Source of the DNA: Chionis minor
Taxonomy: Eukaryota; Chordata; Aves; Charadriiformes; Chionididae
DNA: 64,000 bases
Direction of reading: 5' to 3'
Assembly: GCA_013398295.1 (NCBI GenBank)
Contig: VZSF01000109.1
Coordinates: forward strand, 21,508-85,507
Both the position numbers and the translations under genes were made by a program. The stretch's first letter is position 1. Each line of letters opens with the position of its first letter. The notes under the pieces were generated by a model. The model did no database searches, was not told where the DNA came from, and was given only the letters and a program-made list of their open reading frames with translations. This document shows positions 38,309 to 51,107 of the stretch, piece after piece.

Positions 38309-39353
38309 TCACAGAATCACAGAATCACAGAATGGTAAGGGTTGAAAGCGACCTTTGGAGATCATCTAGTCCAACCCCCACCCTCAAAGCAGGTTCGCCT
38401 AGAGCAGGTTGGACAGGAATACATCCATTTGGGTTTTGAATATCTCCAGAGAAAAAGACTCTGCAATCTGCAGCCTGTCCCAGTGCTCTTCCCCCCTCAA
38501 AGTAAAGAAGTTTTTCCTCATGTTGAGATGGAATTTCCTGTGTTCTAGTTTGTGCTCATTGCCCCTTGTCCTGTCACTGGGCACCACTGAAAAGAGTCTG
38601 GCCCCATCTTCTTGACATCCACCCTTTAGATATTTATAAGCGTTGATGAGATGCCCTCTCAGTCTTCTCTTCTCCAGGCTAAACAGACCCAGGTTTCTCA
38701 GCCTTTCCTCATCAGAGAGGTGCTCCATTCCCTTGATCATCTTTGTCGCCCTCCATTGGACTCTCTCTAGTCATTCCCTATTTTTGTTGAACAGGGGAGC
38801 CCGGAACTGGACACAGTACTCCAGATGTGGCCCTGCCAGGGCCTCCCTCGACCTGCTGGCCGCACTCTTTTTAATGCACCCCAGGAGACCACTGGCTCTC
38901 TTGGCCACAAGGGCACATTGCTGGCTCATGGTCAATTTGTCGTCCACCAGGACTCCCTGGTCCCTCTCTGCAGAGCTGCTTTCCAGCAGGTCAACCCCTA
39001 ACCTGTACTGGTGCATGAGGTTATTCCCATCCAGGTGCAGGACCCTACACTTGTCTTTGTTGAACTTCATTGGGTTCCCCTCTGCCCAACACTCTAGCTT
39101 GTCCAGATCTCACTGAATGGTGGCACAGCCTTCTGGCGTATCAGCCACCCATCCCAGTTTCATGTCATCAACAAACTTGCTGAGGGTACGTCCCCTCATC
39201 CAGGTCCTTGATGAATACGTTGAACAAGACTGGACCCAGTACTGGCCCCTGGGGAGCACTGCTAGCTACAGGCCTCCAAATGGACTCTGGGCCACTGATC
39301 ACAACCCTCTGAGCTCTGCCATTCAACCAGTTCTCAATCCACCTCACTTATGA
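38309..39353 (-). mobile_element. Avian CR1 LINE, 5'-truncated copy with RT core remnant
   Basis: Read on the minus strand from 39,353: [20 protein letters not shown], then a frame change, then [13 protein letters not shown] at about 39,185-39,147, which is the RT catalytic FADD box with Ala changed to Val. It continues with [20 protein letters not shown], then [20 protein letters not shown], then [20 protein letters not shown], and ends VFLSNLL-stop at 38,399. The 3' UTR and three copies of the tail unit (TCACAGAA on the plus strand) end at 38,309. Stops near 39,110 and a break near 38,741-38,770 interrupt ORF2, so it is inactive. It is longer and more decayed than the copy at 28.7 kb. Plus-strand frames over this interval are shadows. 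Confidence 0.95.
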
Positions 39354-40340
39354 CCTGATGTGTGGGAAGAGTCTCAGTCAGAACCTACCTCTGTTTCTCT
39401 CAGGCATAAATGTGGCTAGATTTTAGGTATGAAGGGAATGGCATGGCTTCTACTAATATTTGGTTTCTCAAAAATGCAAACTAGCTCATCAGATCTTGAG
39501 TAAATGGAAGAAAAAAAGTGTTGGTCTGAAATAATAAATTATTGTTTTGTACTAATTGCATACAACATTGTGCCTCTGAGGAAGTGCATGAAATTCTGTG
39601 TAATCATCTTGAATATAAGATAGGGCAAAACTAAAATATTCCAAAATGTCCATAAAGAAAATCTGTGCCCAGGAATCATTTGAGTGAGGGTGAAAAATAC
39701 AAAGAAGTAAAAAAATCTAAATCTTTCCTATAGTTGGATTTTTTTTCATCAAACAGCAAAACTGGATCTCCTTTAGGCTTAGTATCTGTAGACATTACAG
39801 AATTATGAATTCTATCAGAAAAGGGATTTATCAGTACAACTCGTTTGCCAAATTAGAGCTGAAATTTTAAATTAGAAAGAGATCCTCATGTGTTTTAAGT
39901 GTGGCCATTTTCCACACAGTTTCTGGTGAAGGTGGTAGGAATAAAATGCTCCTTCAATTTGCACTTTGTTGATGAGTGTTTGACTTTCATGATGACTCTA
40001 GATTCCTAATGCTAGAAATGAATACAAACTATTACTTTCTGCTTGTTGCTGGAGACCTTACGGGAATTAATTGTACATTTTTCGATTTCTAGAATCAACA
40101 TTCAAACAAACAGACAAAAAAGTCTAGCAGGACTGGAAACTTCACTAGCAGCTCCCAATTGCTGTGAATCAAATGACTGGAGTCTGATCTCACTTTTTCT
40201 CCTTGAAGACAATCCATATTAAAAAAAAGTTGCATGGGCCAGTAGGTAGGGACCTATAGATGCCGTTTAAAAATATACCATTACAGGAAGAACGAATAAA
40301 ATATTTGGGCAGATTTCAGACAAGGTTTCTTTCTCCAACA

Positions 40341-40364
40341 CTGGGCAAATCACTTAGCTGTTCC
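40341..40364 (+). repeat. Possible MIR-like SINE core
   Basis: The phrase CTGGGCAAATCACTTAGCTG is close to the conserved MIR/CORE-SINE phrase TGGGCAAGTCACTTAACC. Flanking sequence is not clearly alignable by eye, so the call rests on about 24 bases. Confidence 0.3.
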
Positions 40365-42174
40365 TCTTTTTTTCTCTTACTTTTTCGCCAGGTTTATATT
40401 TATGTCAGCAGATGGATATTGTCAGCATTATAAGTCCTCAGGATTCATTGGTTCTAAATTAATACAATAATCAATATGGGTCTGACTGGACCTCACTGAA
40501 ACAGTGAGGTAAAATCTAGCCATGAGGCACTAGCCAGTTACAACTTTGTAGCTCGCTGTAACCTCAAAATTGGAAAGTTTTGAATCTTTCATTGCAGTTT
40601 GGCTACAACCAGTGGCAATACACATCAGTGTGGTAATAGGGAGAAAATTTTTGTTTCTGTTTGCTGGAGTCCATGTTTTCTGAGTCTCAAAGGTGATAAG
40701 CAAAAGTGATAAGCCTTTGCTTCTGGGACTGTTGGGTCCTTCCAAGTGGCTGAGACATTTTCTGAATTCAATTAGTTTTCTGAAGAGTCTCCTCAACTGA
40801 ATATATCTTTTCTCCCTAGCCACAGTCCCCATTCAGCAGACTTACCAAAAAAAAGGCAAACGATAGCAACATCAGCTCCCCTTTGCTGGGAAAAAAGCAC
40901 CTCTGTGAAGCAAGCGGTGAACGTCTCAAAAAGAAATTCAGTTTACATTTTTTTTTCTGCCAACTAATGTCTGTGTAACCCAAGAGGGCTTAATTTCACA
41001 GTGATGTTAGTTTGACTCATTTCATGACAACTGGTTTTTCAAGTTGTTTTTAAAAGATGAAAAAACCTATGAAAGGTGCACAGCTCTGGCAATAAGCTAA
41101 TAGGGAACAGCCTGCTACAGCCCAGAGTATATGAGCCCTCACTTGCCAATCTAACAGTCGTTCCCTGTTGGTATGATTGGATTATTTCATTGGATTATTT
41201 CCCAGATGGGCATTAATGTGTTTGTAGGGCACATTCAGTTAAGGGGTCAATGTTTATTAAAGCTGCAGATATTGCATTTGCTCCGAGCACATAATTAAAA
41301 CAGCAGATTGCTCTCTGTTTTACCTTTCGTACAGCAGGCTGTATCATAAAACAGCTCTGGATGATTTTGCCACCTGGTTTTGTCAAGAGCTTTAAAGTAG
41401 AATATATTATAGGCTTCTTATATGAAATGAAATAGTATTTTCCCATACAGCTGAGGTTTTCAAAGATTATGATTTATACTGTAGGCAGGGAAATTCCATA
41501 TTCCCCCAAAGACCTCTGCCTTGGTTTATGGATTTGTTGTACCTTTCTCCTTCCAGAGCTCCCTGCTTCTGCTATTTAATTTGGAGTGGAAATCTTCAGT
41601 GAAATAAACATGACTTAGGTTTATAATTTCTAAATAGATGATACTGTACATAGCCATTCTTGCATAAAAGCAAAATTCTGATCTTATTGTGATTCAATCA
41701 TATGCTTTAATGTGACCAACAGTAGTAATATTCATTGTTTTGCAATTGCCTCTCCCTAAAATATCAATAATGTCTATTTTCAGGAAGATAAAAAGTACTG
41801 TTTCTTACTATCCTGTCTTCTGCGGTTCAGTTCTGCATTTTATGTTACACATTCTAAGATTGTTTCAATTCCATGGTGAATGAAATTATAGTTCTTATAT
41901 ATAATACATTATGCATTGTGTATTATAAATTAGCCATTGAGATCAACCAATCTTTTATCAGTAGTTTTAATAACTTCAAGCAGTAAAATACAGTAGTTCC
42001 AGGCATTAAAATGATATGTTAGTTGCTCCAATACAAAGTCTTTGCTTCCCTTATTCTATCTTTAGAAGAAAATCTCAGAGCCACGTCCCCAGGTTCAGCC
42101 AAGAAGAAATCTGCAGACCTGAAAAACGAAGACAGAAAGACTTCTTGGTTTTCAAAGTAGCCTTTTCACCATAT

Positions 42175-42229
42175 GTCATTAAGAGGCTAGATCTCTAAGA
42201 GCCTCTTCCAATTGTACTAGTTTAGGGCT
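42175..42229 (+). mobile_element. Degraded CR1 3' tail scrap
   Basis: The phrase GAGGCTAGATCTCTAAGAGC followed by CTCTTCCAATTGTACTAG resembles the CR1 terminal phrase (GGACTAGATGATCTCTAAAGGTCCCTTCCAAC). No upstream CR1 sequence is recognisable. Confidence 0.4.
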
Positions 42230-43942
42230 ATTCCAGAAGCTTACCATGTCCAATCACCCTAAAAGAATCCTAATCAGGCCTCAGGCTAAAATGCTGCATT
42301 GACAAAAGAGCTGGGCAGTGAGTAACATGTTGCATTTTCTTCAGCTGATGGCCTTGTCAAATAACTGCATTTCCAACTTCTGGAGTTAAAATAGATGAAG
42401 TGACTTTGAAAATCAAGGTCAGTCTTTTGTTCCCAGGTAGCCAAACACTTTAGGCCTGCAAGTAAGTCTTAGATTGTAGCCTTGACTCATATTTGAGGGT
42501 TTGGATCTGCAAGATGAGCCTGGATGAACAACATTCAGGGATGACGCTTTGCATTAGCCATTTATTTAAGAAGTGTCCTTCAGAGATACTCGTATCGTAG
42601 GAGTATTGGACTTCTTCAGGACTTCTGATCCAGCCCTTCCCTCTCTGAGATCTGTGGCCTCAACAGCTCTCAAAACTCCTGTAATTTGTCTCCTCTTCTC
42701 CGGTTTCATGCTACTCCAGGGCTCTGCAAATAGCATGCTGTGCTCTTGACTCCATTGATGCATTAGACTGGAGCTCTCTGTATGGCCGTGTTATGGCAAG
42801 ATTGATAATAAGACTTCCAAGACATTTTTTAAAATTTTATTTGGTGATTAACAGAGTTCAAGTCAAAAGAAAGCATGATGTTTAACTGATCTGAATTGGT
42901 ATTTTAGGCCCTGATTGTGTCATGGGTTTCATGCACACAGTCGTTGTGAAATGTAGACTATCAAGCTCAGGTCGGGTTCTAAAGCAGATATATTTAATCT
43001 GGTAGTAACTTGTCTTGCTGTGCGTGACTTCTGTTCCTAAAGGATGAAGGTTGGGCCCAAAATAGCGAGGTGTATGACTGCTATGATTAGAAAAATGATG
43101 GGAACATTCGCTTCTATTTTTAAATTCAAATGACCACGTGTGGTAACCAGACAGTGAGTTTAGTTACCTGTTTGCAGATTATCATGTAAAAGCAGCACAT
43201 TGAACCAGCATCACCGGACTAGGGGAGAAGCCTGCCCTCTTACCTTGCCCTCGCCCTGGCTGCTACACCAGGTTAAGAGCAGCCTGTGGAGGTTTGGGGA
43301 AGTTTCTTTCCTGAAAGATGCTGAAAAGATGCAGGGGTGAGTTGCTTGTGATGTGCAAGGGAGAGAGGTAGGGTCTCAACAGCACAAGCAAAGAATGAGG
43401 GGACATCCAAAAAGAACAGAGAGCAGAGACCTCCCTAGGCCTTAACTGTAAGGGAAAGGAGCAATGGGGAGACAGGGGAATTTATAGCAACCCAGTAAGT
43501 CTCTGATTGGCAGGACTGAGGGTGAGACTGGCAGAAGGGGTCTGCCTGATAATGATGTCTGTGGAAGAAGAGAAATTTGTTTATAAATCGTTTGTTTCTT
43601 GTAATAAATGAAAATTGGCTTTGTTTGTTCATTAGAAGCTGTCAAATAATGAAATGTGAGCAACACTGGAATGTGGCTAATCCTGCATAAAATATTGGCT
43701 GCTTAACTAACCTCCCTGTAACAACTTCGCATAACATACCAACTATTGTAACTGATAAGACTGGCTCCTCTGTAACCGCAGTATCTGGCTAAGTAAACAA
43801 GATGTATTAGTTGGAAGTGATATATGTACGTGCGCGATACGCATGCGTTGAAGGAGACAGGGTTACGACCTACAATGCAAAAGAAGACTGCCGCCTTCAT
43901 CCCACGACCACCAGAGGACCAGGAGAGACCCCTTAGCAACAC

Positions 43943-43950
43943 TATAAGAA
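43943..43950 (+). promoter_or_regulatory. LTR TATA box
   Basis: TATAAGAA lies about 98 bases upstream of the AATAAA, a spacing compatible with initiation near 43,970 and an R region of about 90 bases. Promoter activity is inferred from layout. Confidence 0.5.
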
Positions 43951-44040
43951 GGGGACTCTGACCGGGGTGAGCGCGCGCCGTTGGTGGAGCAGGAGACTCC
44001 CCGGCCGCCCAGCGCTGTTTTGCTTACTGTCGCTTGCTTT

Positions 44041-44046
44041 AATAAA
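44041..44046 (+). terminator. LTR poly(A) signal
   Basis: AATAAA downstream of the TATA box and just upstream of a stable inverted repeat; it would direct 3' processing of an LTR-initiated or LTR-terminated transcript. Confidence 0.5.
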
Positions 44047-44061
44047 TCAAAATATTTCAAT

Positions 44062-44100
44062 TGGCCAGTGTCCTGGTTCCGGCAGGGACCAGGACAGCCA
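44062..44100 (+). repeat. Inverted repeat in the 3' part of the LTR
   Basis: TGTCCTGG (44,069-44,076) and CCAGGACA (44,089-44,096) are perfect reverse complements around a 12-base loop. Outside them TGGC (44,062-44,065) pairs with GCCA (44,097-44,100) across a three-base bulge. In RNA this would form a strong hairpin shortly after the poly(A) signal. Confidence 0.75.
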
Positions 44101-44110
44101 GTCTCTGTCA

Positions 44111-47100
44111 TTTAATTGGACTTAATTGGACAGGTAAATGATAACATTTCTGATCTACTTCATTATGTTCGTTTAAGTTCCTGTGCTCCAAATAAGACAG
44201 CTTTTGGAAATCAGTGCTCCAGGAGTTCTGGGAACAGTCACAAAAAAGTTGACCTACCTTTGATTTGGGTTGATATAAGTTGACCCACCCTTAAAATTTG
44301 ACCCAGTTCAGATTCCCATCACAGCATTCTTAATAAAACTTTCTCCTGAAGTGTAATTAGCAAGTCTACATGAATGAGATTAGTGTTGTCTAATAAAACT
44401 GATAACTTAATGCCTGTTCTGTGTTCCCATCTGATGCCTCAGCTGGCAAGACATTCCTCTCTGTAGCCATCACTCCTAGGATTAGTTACCAGCTGATTAA
44501 ATCTCAGGAAAGCCCTTGCATCCTATGGGCTGGGTGCTAGCCATGTTCCCTGCAAGTAGGTGTGGGAGCAGATATTTTGTGCTGATGGGGGGTTATGCCT
44601 TTGCAACTGTGCAGATTGTTGTGAGTGGTAGCACCAGAGATGCAAGCCACAGATGGCAACAAGGGGATGCAGCTGTCTGCATGAGGCTTAGTATCCCTGA
44701 AGCAGCTGCACTGGGAATTTGGTAGATGTAGCATGGCTTATGTGTGCTGAGTGCTCTCCTCTAATCCTTCTGCCTTCACCTTATCTTTGCTCATTACATT
44801 ATTATTACAAATTATGAGCACTGCTAAAGCCCCAACAACCTGTTGATGTAGCCTGTAGGTCCTGTCTTCTCTGGGTTCCTGGCCTAAGGTAGGCTACACT
44901 CTGCATTCGTCACTAGTTGTGACTTTTCTTGTCTTTTTTGTTTTGCTTTGCTTTCCACCTTAAGCACGAAAAACTTGATGGGTGTCAAGATCTTTGTGTA
45001 AATAGTAAATAGGGTAAATAATGTTTTAAATGGTAGCCCATGACACAAGAACATGACGCAATGCTTAATTACTGAACTCAGTCCCTTTTGGTTCTCTTGC
45101 TGAAGCCATAAGTCTAGGGTAAAAGATAACCTTGACACAACACTTGAATTTCAGCTATCATTTAAATTATGTTTAATTTTGCACAAAGTGAAATTAGGAT
45201 TATCCTTACAGTTTTCAGTTGCTTTTAGTGTTTCTTTTTTCTTCTTCTGCTTTGTTTCTCCAGTTACTTCCAAGTTCCTTCCTCCTGACCCTTATCCCAT
45301 CTTTCCCACCACATTTACTTATTTGATTAGCTATTAACAAATCCTTTATCTCTTATCATTCTCTGTGTCATCATTAGTGCTCTAGCATTAGCACAGAAAG
45401 TGTACAGGAAAACTTCTCTTGATGTTGAAGCAAATCCTTTCCTCTAAGGCATCCAGGCAGAATTTGGATTAGTACTCACATTACATCCAAAGGCAGCCTG
45501 ATCTCCCTTTCGTGTGCCACATATTCCCTGGAGGGAACTGCATCTTGATCCAGCACATTCCTGATTTGTGGGGAACTGACAGGATAATTAGGTCCCTGCT
45601 ACCATGTGAAGGACCTCACAGGGATACTTTAATTTGTATTCTGGTAGGAATTGCCATTTCTTGCATTGTGCACCTGAGAAGCAACAGAGGTACAGTGCAG
45701 TGCCATCTCAGCGTTATCTTTTCCCAGCTCTTTCCAGACCAGGGTTTGCTAGCAGGCATCTAAGTGGACCTAAACCATTTCCAGACTGGGAATTCTGCAG
45801 GGGTATTAGCTTTGATTCTGGCCTGAGTTGCAAAGATCCTCTGTGGTGGTCATTGTAAGAGGATTTTTCCCATTTTAAGATCTTTTTGCACTGGCTTTGG
45901 GGCTGCAAGGCAGTAACCGCTTAAGAGCAGTGTATATCTGAATCAATGCTGTAGGACAGGGCAGTAAGAGGAATACATAAGGATGCACGGGGAAAGAGAA
46001 TTTGCTAAGAATATTTTATTTAACATTTTTTTGCAATTCCTTTGGGAAACAGAAAACATTAAACTTAGAGATATTTCCAGAGAAATGAGAAGGATTTTAT
46101 TTTAAATATTTTGAATTCATGAGAGGTTTGGGGAAGTGAAAGAAATGAAAACTGTTCACACACAGCATATATTGACTTGCATCAACAAGAGTTGAATTAC
46201 TGCTTGTGCAAAACTGTAGAAAATGTTTACAGACAATGTTATTCTTACATCAGAGTATTTCCCCTACTTTGCTTTCCCCTTTCCTCTTTCTTAGCTTTTT
46301 CCTTTCTGTGATCTTTCTTTTCCTTTTCACTTGTTCCCAGCTTCTCACTTCCTACTAGTTCCCATTTTTCCTCTTCCAGTCCCTCACCACACCTTTTCTC
46401 CTCCTCTACCCTTTTGCGTTTTTGGTTGCATTTGCCCTATCTTTAATTTAATTTCTCTCTCCTGTGCCTTTTTTCTTTCGTATCGCTTGCTGCTTCCCTC
46501 TCTATATAATTGTTTAGATACTTCATTTCCCTCAATCTTTTTATATTTCTATTTTAAAAGACAAAAAGTTAAATGGGAAAGGCAACTTTCAGTTAAATAC
46601 TTATGCTGCATAATGGGCTGCTTGCTGTGCTACATAGCTTTGTGTTATCCTGGCACAAAGTGGCAGAGAAGATAAAACAAAGGAGGAAGGAGAGAAAAAA
46701 AGAAGTGTTTACTGTCAGGATCACCACAAAGGCATGGTATAGTGGAGAGCATTAACCTAGAGCTTTCATGCGATTCTTTTTTGGGTTAATCTATGCTCCA
46801 AGTATTGGCTTTGCAACTATAAAATCAAGATTTTGGAATTTCCTTCCCTCAAAGAGGCAGTGTGAAGACAAATATATTAGAAGGTGAAGGGTGACAGCAT
46901 AAAAAAGGTGATGACACCACAGAAGAATGAACAGTTAACTTCAAAGTGGCAACAGCAAGACAAATCCTTAAGCTGTGGACAAAAATACTTAAGTGGTTTT
47001 CAAACCATGTATTTTCAAATTCATTGCGAGCTACTACAAAACGCAATAAATTTTCCAACATTTTGTTTCCCATATGAGCTCTTGGGACAACTAAGTCTCT

Positions 47101-50100
47101 GCATACTATCACAATATTTTTTGAGATACACTTCCTTTTCTACTCAGTTTTGGAAGGTAAATATTTTCTAAGACCAATATATCATCCAGATAATCAATAA
47201 TAATGCAGAAGAGCCAGATAACTGATTTCTAGATATCAGATATCCATTTTTATATGTTGTAGTTCTGAAAAGAAATACTGAAAACTGAAATGATTTAATG
47301 AAGCATTCTCAGGACATATTATTTGTTCCATTTTTGTACAACCACATTTTCAGAATAACCAGCTGATGCAAACTGAATTTTGTACATGTAGTTCAGAATT
47401 TGCTTCACAAAATAAAAATGAAGTGAATAATCAAGGACAAAGAATTAATGAAACAGTGTCAGCCTCAAGAACTTCTTTCAAAAGTTCTTCTGACATCTCT
47501 CTAACGCTTCAGTAGCATTGTCAGGGAAAACATTTATCTCACTGCTGGAAAAAGAGAAAAGATGTGATAATGTGGAAAAGAACCTCCCATTATGAAGTGT
47601 TGACCAAGCTTTGGTGTAAAAGTAAGTTAAGCATTTTTAATGGATTATAGGTGTTAGAGCCTTGGTCCACTGAAGTCAACGGTTATACTCCCACTGAGTC
47701 AGCAGGAGCGAGGTTTTCCGGTGAACTTCAGATTCAAGCTTTTGAAAGCCTTCATAAATAAACACTTGAAGTTCCTCAATTTATCTGTGGGAGATACCTT
47801 AGTTGAGCGTATATTTTAATTTTAGTGTAATTTGACTGACTTAAAACTGCTTAACTACTGTCAGAACTAGGAATTCAGAGTTTGGTGTTGACGCTGCAAT
47901 CTCTATAAAATGGGAGAAGCATGGGCAACGCCTGTGATATCCTTGCTGAAAGAAGTTTCCTTTGCTCATACTTTTGCTGACACAACAAATGAACTGTTTG
48001 ACTGTGTGAAATGTTTTATTTCAGCATGTAACTTGCTCCCTAGCATTTTCTTCATGTTCATTACTGTTGGTTGTTTGCTTTCAGAATTAATTTTAATAAA
48101 GCACCATCATATTACAATGAATAATCCAAGAGTGGCCAAAATAATAGATTAATATTTAGTCAGTCTTTTACTTTTCTAGTTTCAGTGATTGTAATGATTT
48201 GTAGTATAAATTTAGTGACAAAAATTCCCGATAGCCATTATACAGATAAATACAGTGCCTCCTGGTTTGTAACTTTCTAGATTTTCTGAACATATTCTAT
48301 AGATAGTATTTTAATGTCTGTCTAATATAGAGAGCTGCAGATATTTTATGTAGATTATTAATTGAATTCTACCATTGGAAAGTATTCAGAAAGAAGTCTC
48401 TATCTAAAAATATGCAATCGCGTGTTTCAGGAAATGAAATTTAGTACATCAGCCTTATATCACAGATATTTATTTTTACCTTTATCATGCGCTGAGCACC
48501 ACATTCAGAGTTGAACTGTAGGGTGTATAAGTGTACCTCTGCCTTTCTAAGTTGGAAGGTTCATTTCGTCTTGACCCCAGAAGATTCTCATGAAGATGTC
48601 TGGCCATGGCTTTAAAGGGAAGTTCATACAGCTTTTGTATCCCACAACAACAGCACACTTCAAAATTGCCTAGTGTTTGCTACAAAAAGGGAATCTTGAA
48701 CTGTGTTTTGTTTCTTATTCTAGTGGCCTCTCCCAAGTGACTTCTTGAGGCCTTGCACTTGGATGACTTTCCTTTCATTTTTGTGCATTTACAATCATAT
48801 TTACTTGTTAATCATAATCTTGCTGTTCCCTGATGTTAACTGAGATTGTGAAAATGATTAAATAAGGACAAAAATAGTACGTGTCTTATAAAACACAAAT
48901 CACCTCCCCTTGTAGGAAAGAGCTTGCGTAAGTAAAAGAGCACGGTTGGGGTGGGAGGAACAACCATATTTGACTTGAAAGGAATAGGCATTAGCTTCTT
49001 GAAAAGGGTGAGAGAAGAAAAGTTCCACTAAAGCCAGTTTTGAATCACACTGATGAGCCAGGGAATTCCTAAAACTGCCATACAAATACGGTGCTTATCT
49101 AGTTACCAAGCTTTCTTCAACAACAAATGCACTGAGGCAACTCCAAGAATTTCTGAAGAGTTAGAGACAAAACACATCAAACGAAAGTAGGAGATGGGGG
49201 ATAATGGTGAATTGTTTGTGAAGAGTTTTTAAGGAAAGTAACAGAAAGAATTTTTACAAAACTCTTTGGACAACCTCCCTCTGTCCTCAGAGATTTATAT
49301 AGGATAAATAGAACAAATACTGTTCCTGCGTGTTTGTTTATCTGTGAAACTTCTCCAGACAAAAAGTAATGATACCCTTTCATTGACATCATCTAAGTAA
49401 TAACACCCTTCTGACTGTGTCATAGGGGTAATAACAAGCTTTCAAGTACTTCAATGAGTAATGTATTTTTTGACATTCTCCATAAAAATAAAAAGACTCC
49501 TTAAAAATGCATACCTCCTATTTGTTCCAGCACAAATCTCAATATCAATAAATTAAATTGTTGTGGATTTGAGTGCAGAATTTGACCCACTGTACCAAAG
49601 AAGTAATATAAGTTCAAAAAGAATAGTTATTTCCTCAGATTTCTTAATAATTTTGTAATTACACAATTAATTTGTTTTAATAAACTTTTCATTGCTATTC
49701 TACACAGCAAGCATACATTAGGAGACAAGGAAAGAAACAGGGTGACATACAAGGCTTACCATAACTCCTCTATTAAGTTTAATTGCATGTTATTCATCAT
49801 TCAGCAAATTAGCCTTGAGAGGTCACTGTTGCTCACGCAGAACAGAAGCATTAATGCTAAGATACTACATAGAAAAACAGTTTAGTTAAGCAGTTACTAC
49901 TAGGGTTTTTTACTCTATAATCCAGTCATGTTGACATGCAAAGACTTTTTCATATGATGCAGTAGAAGGTTGTGTGAAATTGTTCGTAACAAAAACGTAA
50001 ACTTTCTTCTCTCAAATCATTACTTTCCGCACTTAATATAACATAGCTTTAGTACAATAAGATGATATCTATTCATTAGAGTACTCTGATTAGATTGCTT

Positions 50101-50982
50101 CTTGTCATAATGTTTTATCACTAATGTGAAATACATTGCAATGTTGATCTTTTTATGAAGCCAATATCTTTTAAAGCTAAAGATCTAGCCAGTTGTACAG
50201 GAAGTTATCTGTGTGTCTGTTTGTTGAACCTGATTTACTTCATTGAACTTTTAATATCATCAGATGAAATACAAAGATCAAAGAATTTTCCTGCCTAAGA
50301 GGGAAAGTGAACTGCATATTAACTTTTTCATACTACCAGTGAGGCTTCTTGTAACCCAACCAATAGAATAACTGCATTGCAGAGGCATGAGTCTTAGGAA
50401 TTAGACTTGCAGAAAAGCTGCAGTCATTGGCTATAGCTTCTTTCAGAACAAATTCCTTCTTCCGTGACTGTGAGATGTTAGAATGCCCGTTTTACACTGT
50501 ATTCCCATTTGACCTCATGATAAAAGCAGGCTTTCAAAGTTGCTGTAAACCAAGTTATTTTTTTGCCTACTCATTTAAAAAACAAGTAGTAGAACTTGTC
50601 TTATATGAAAAATGAAATTCACAGATTTTTTTTTCTGTTCACAGTTTGCCAATAATGTGAAATCATATTTCATCCATTTGCAATGGTAGCTCTCTCAAAC
50701 TCTACCATATCCTGTAAGCTAGATTTGATAGCCTTGAAACTGAATAGTATCTAAACCTGTGAGAAATTTTGGTTAAACTGGAACCACTTGCAGTAACCAT
50801 TTTAGGATGTACGTGTCATGTATGAACAAAACTACATAGGATTAGTTGAAAACTATTTTCATTGTAAACCATCTCCAACACCTTCTTTCCTCTCAACATT
50901 TTAAATAGGGGTTATTTTGTACTTGTTGGCTATAAAGGTTATTTTCTAATTTGTTTAGAGCCACATACTTTTACAGTTAAAG
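44111..50982. other. Non-coding AT-rich stretch
   Basis: No recognisable gene in nearly 7 kb between the LTR and the 3' side of the transporter gene. It holds a scrap of an old repeat at 47,655-47,722 and a strongly pyrimidine-rich patch at 46,260-46,540. The part closest to 51 kb probably includes the transporter 3' UTR, which is transcribed leftward. I see no certain AATAAA for it; ATTAAA on the minus strand at about 50,248-50,253 is one possibility. Confidence 0.55.
47655..47722. repeat. Possible old amniote interspersed repeat
   Basis: The phrases CACTGAAGTCAACGG and CTCCCACTGAGTCAGCAGGAGC resemble, by recall, a dispersed reptile repeat containing CATTGAAGTCAATGG and CTCCCATTGACTTCAGTGGGAG. 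The unit is partly self-complementary, so orientation is uncertain. Confidence 0.35.
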
Positions 50983-51085
50983 CTCTGATCCCACAAACAT
51001 TTAAACTTATGTGTAATTTTACCTAGTAACAAAATCTCTTAAATACTAACTAACAGGGTAAAAGCATTTATAAGATTTGGGCCTT
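50983..51085. repeat. Possible palindromic amniote repeat in the transporter 3' UTR
   Basis: The left arm, GATCCCACAAACATTTAAAC with TTATGTGTAATTTTAC, and the right arm, AAAGCATTTATAAGATTTGG then GCC, are imperfect reverse complements. By recall they resemble an old dispersed sauropsid repeat (GATCCTGCAAACACTTAAGC...). It starts just after the transporter stop codon in the direction of transcription and is probably part of the 3' UTR. Confidence 0.35.
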
Positions 51086-51107
51086 ATTCATCTTTCAGGA
51101 CATCTTT

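Larger units (their letters stand above)
39354..43716. other. Non-coding stretch
   Basis: No recognisable gene. It contains a possible MIR-like core at 40,341-40,364 and a degraded CR1 tail at about 42,175-42,229. The segment 43,200-43,700 is somewhat richer in GC and leads into the LTR but shows no retroviral coding phrase. Confidence 0.6.
43717..44110 (+). mobile_element. Probable solo LTR of an endogenous retrovirus
   Basis: The interval has LTR architecture: a candidate 5' TG at 43,717, a CpG-rich U3 with near-palindromic motifs (about 43,829-43,848), a TATA box TATAAGAA at 43,943-43,950, a GC-rich leader, a poly(A) signal AATAAA at 44,041-44,046, and a candidate terminal CA at 44,109-44,110. 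CpG density is far above the surrounding DNA, as expected of a fairly recent insertion. No gag, pol or env phrase is found on either side, so it is either a solo LTR made by LTR-LTR recombination or a single isolated LTR. I see no clear target-site duplication and no second LTR, so the ends are approximate. The family is not identified. The 82-codon minus frame at 43,863-44,111 is a shadow. Confidence 0.6.

Noticed and set aside
38643..39353. Plus-strand frames of 157 and 78 codons
   Set aside because: Antisense shadows of the minus-strand CR1 ORF2.
43200..43716. Retroviral internal region or a second LTR beside the LTR
   Set aside because: No gag, pol or env phrases, no primer-binding site pattern and no repeat of the LTR sequence.
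44069..44096. TGG-starting phrase as a tRNA primer-binding site
   Set aside because: It is internal to a perfect inverted repeat and its complement does not resemble a tRNA 3' end I recognise.
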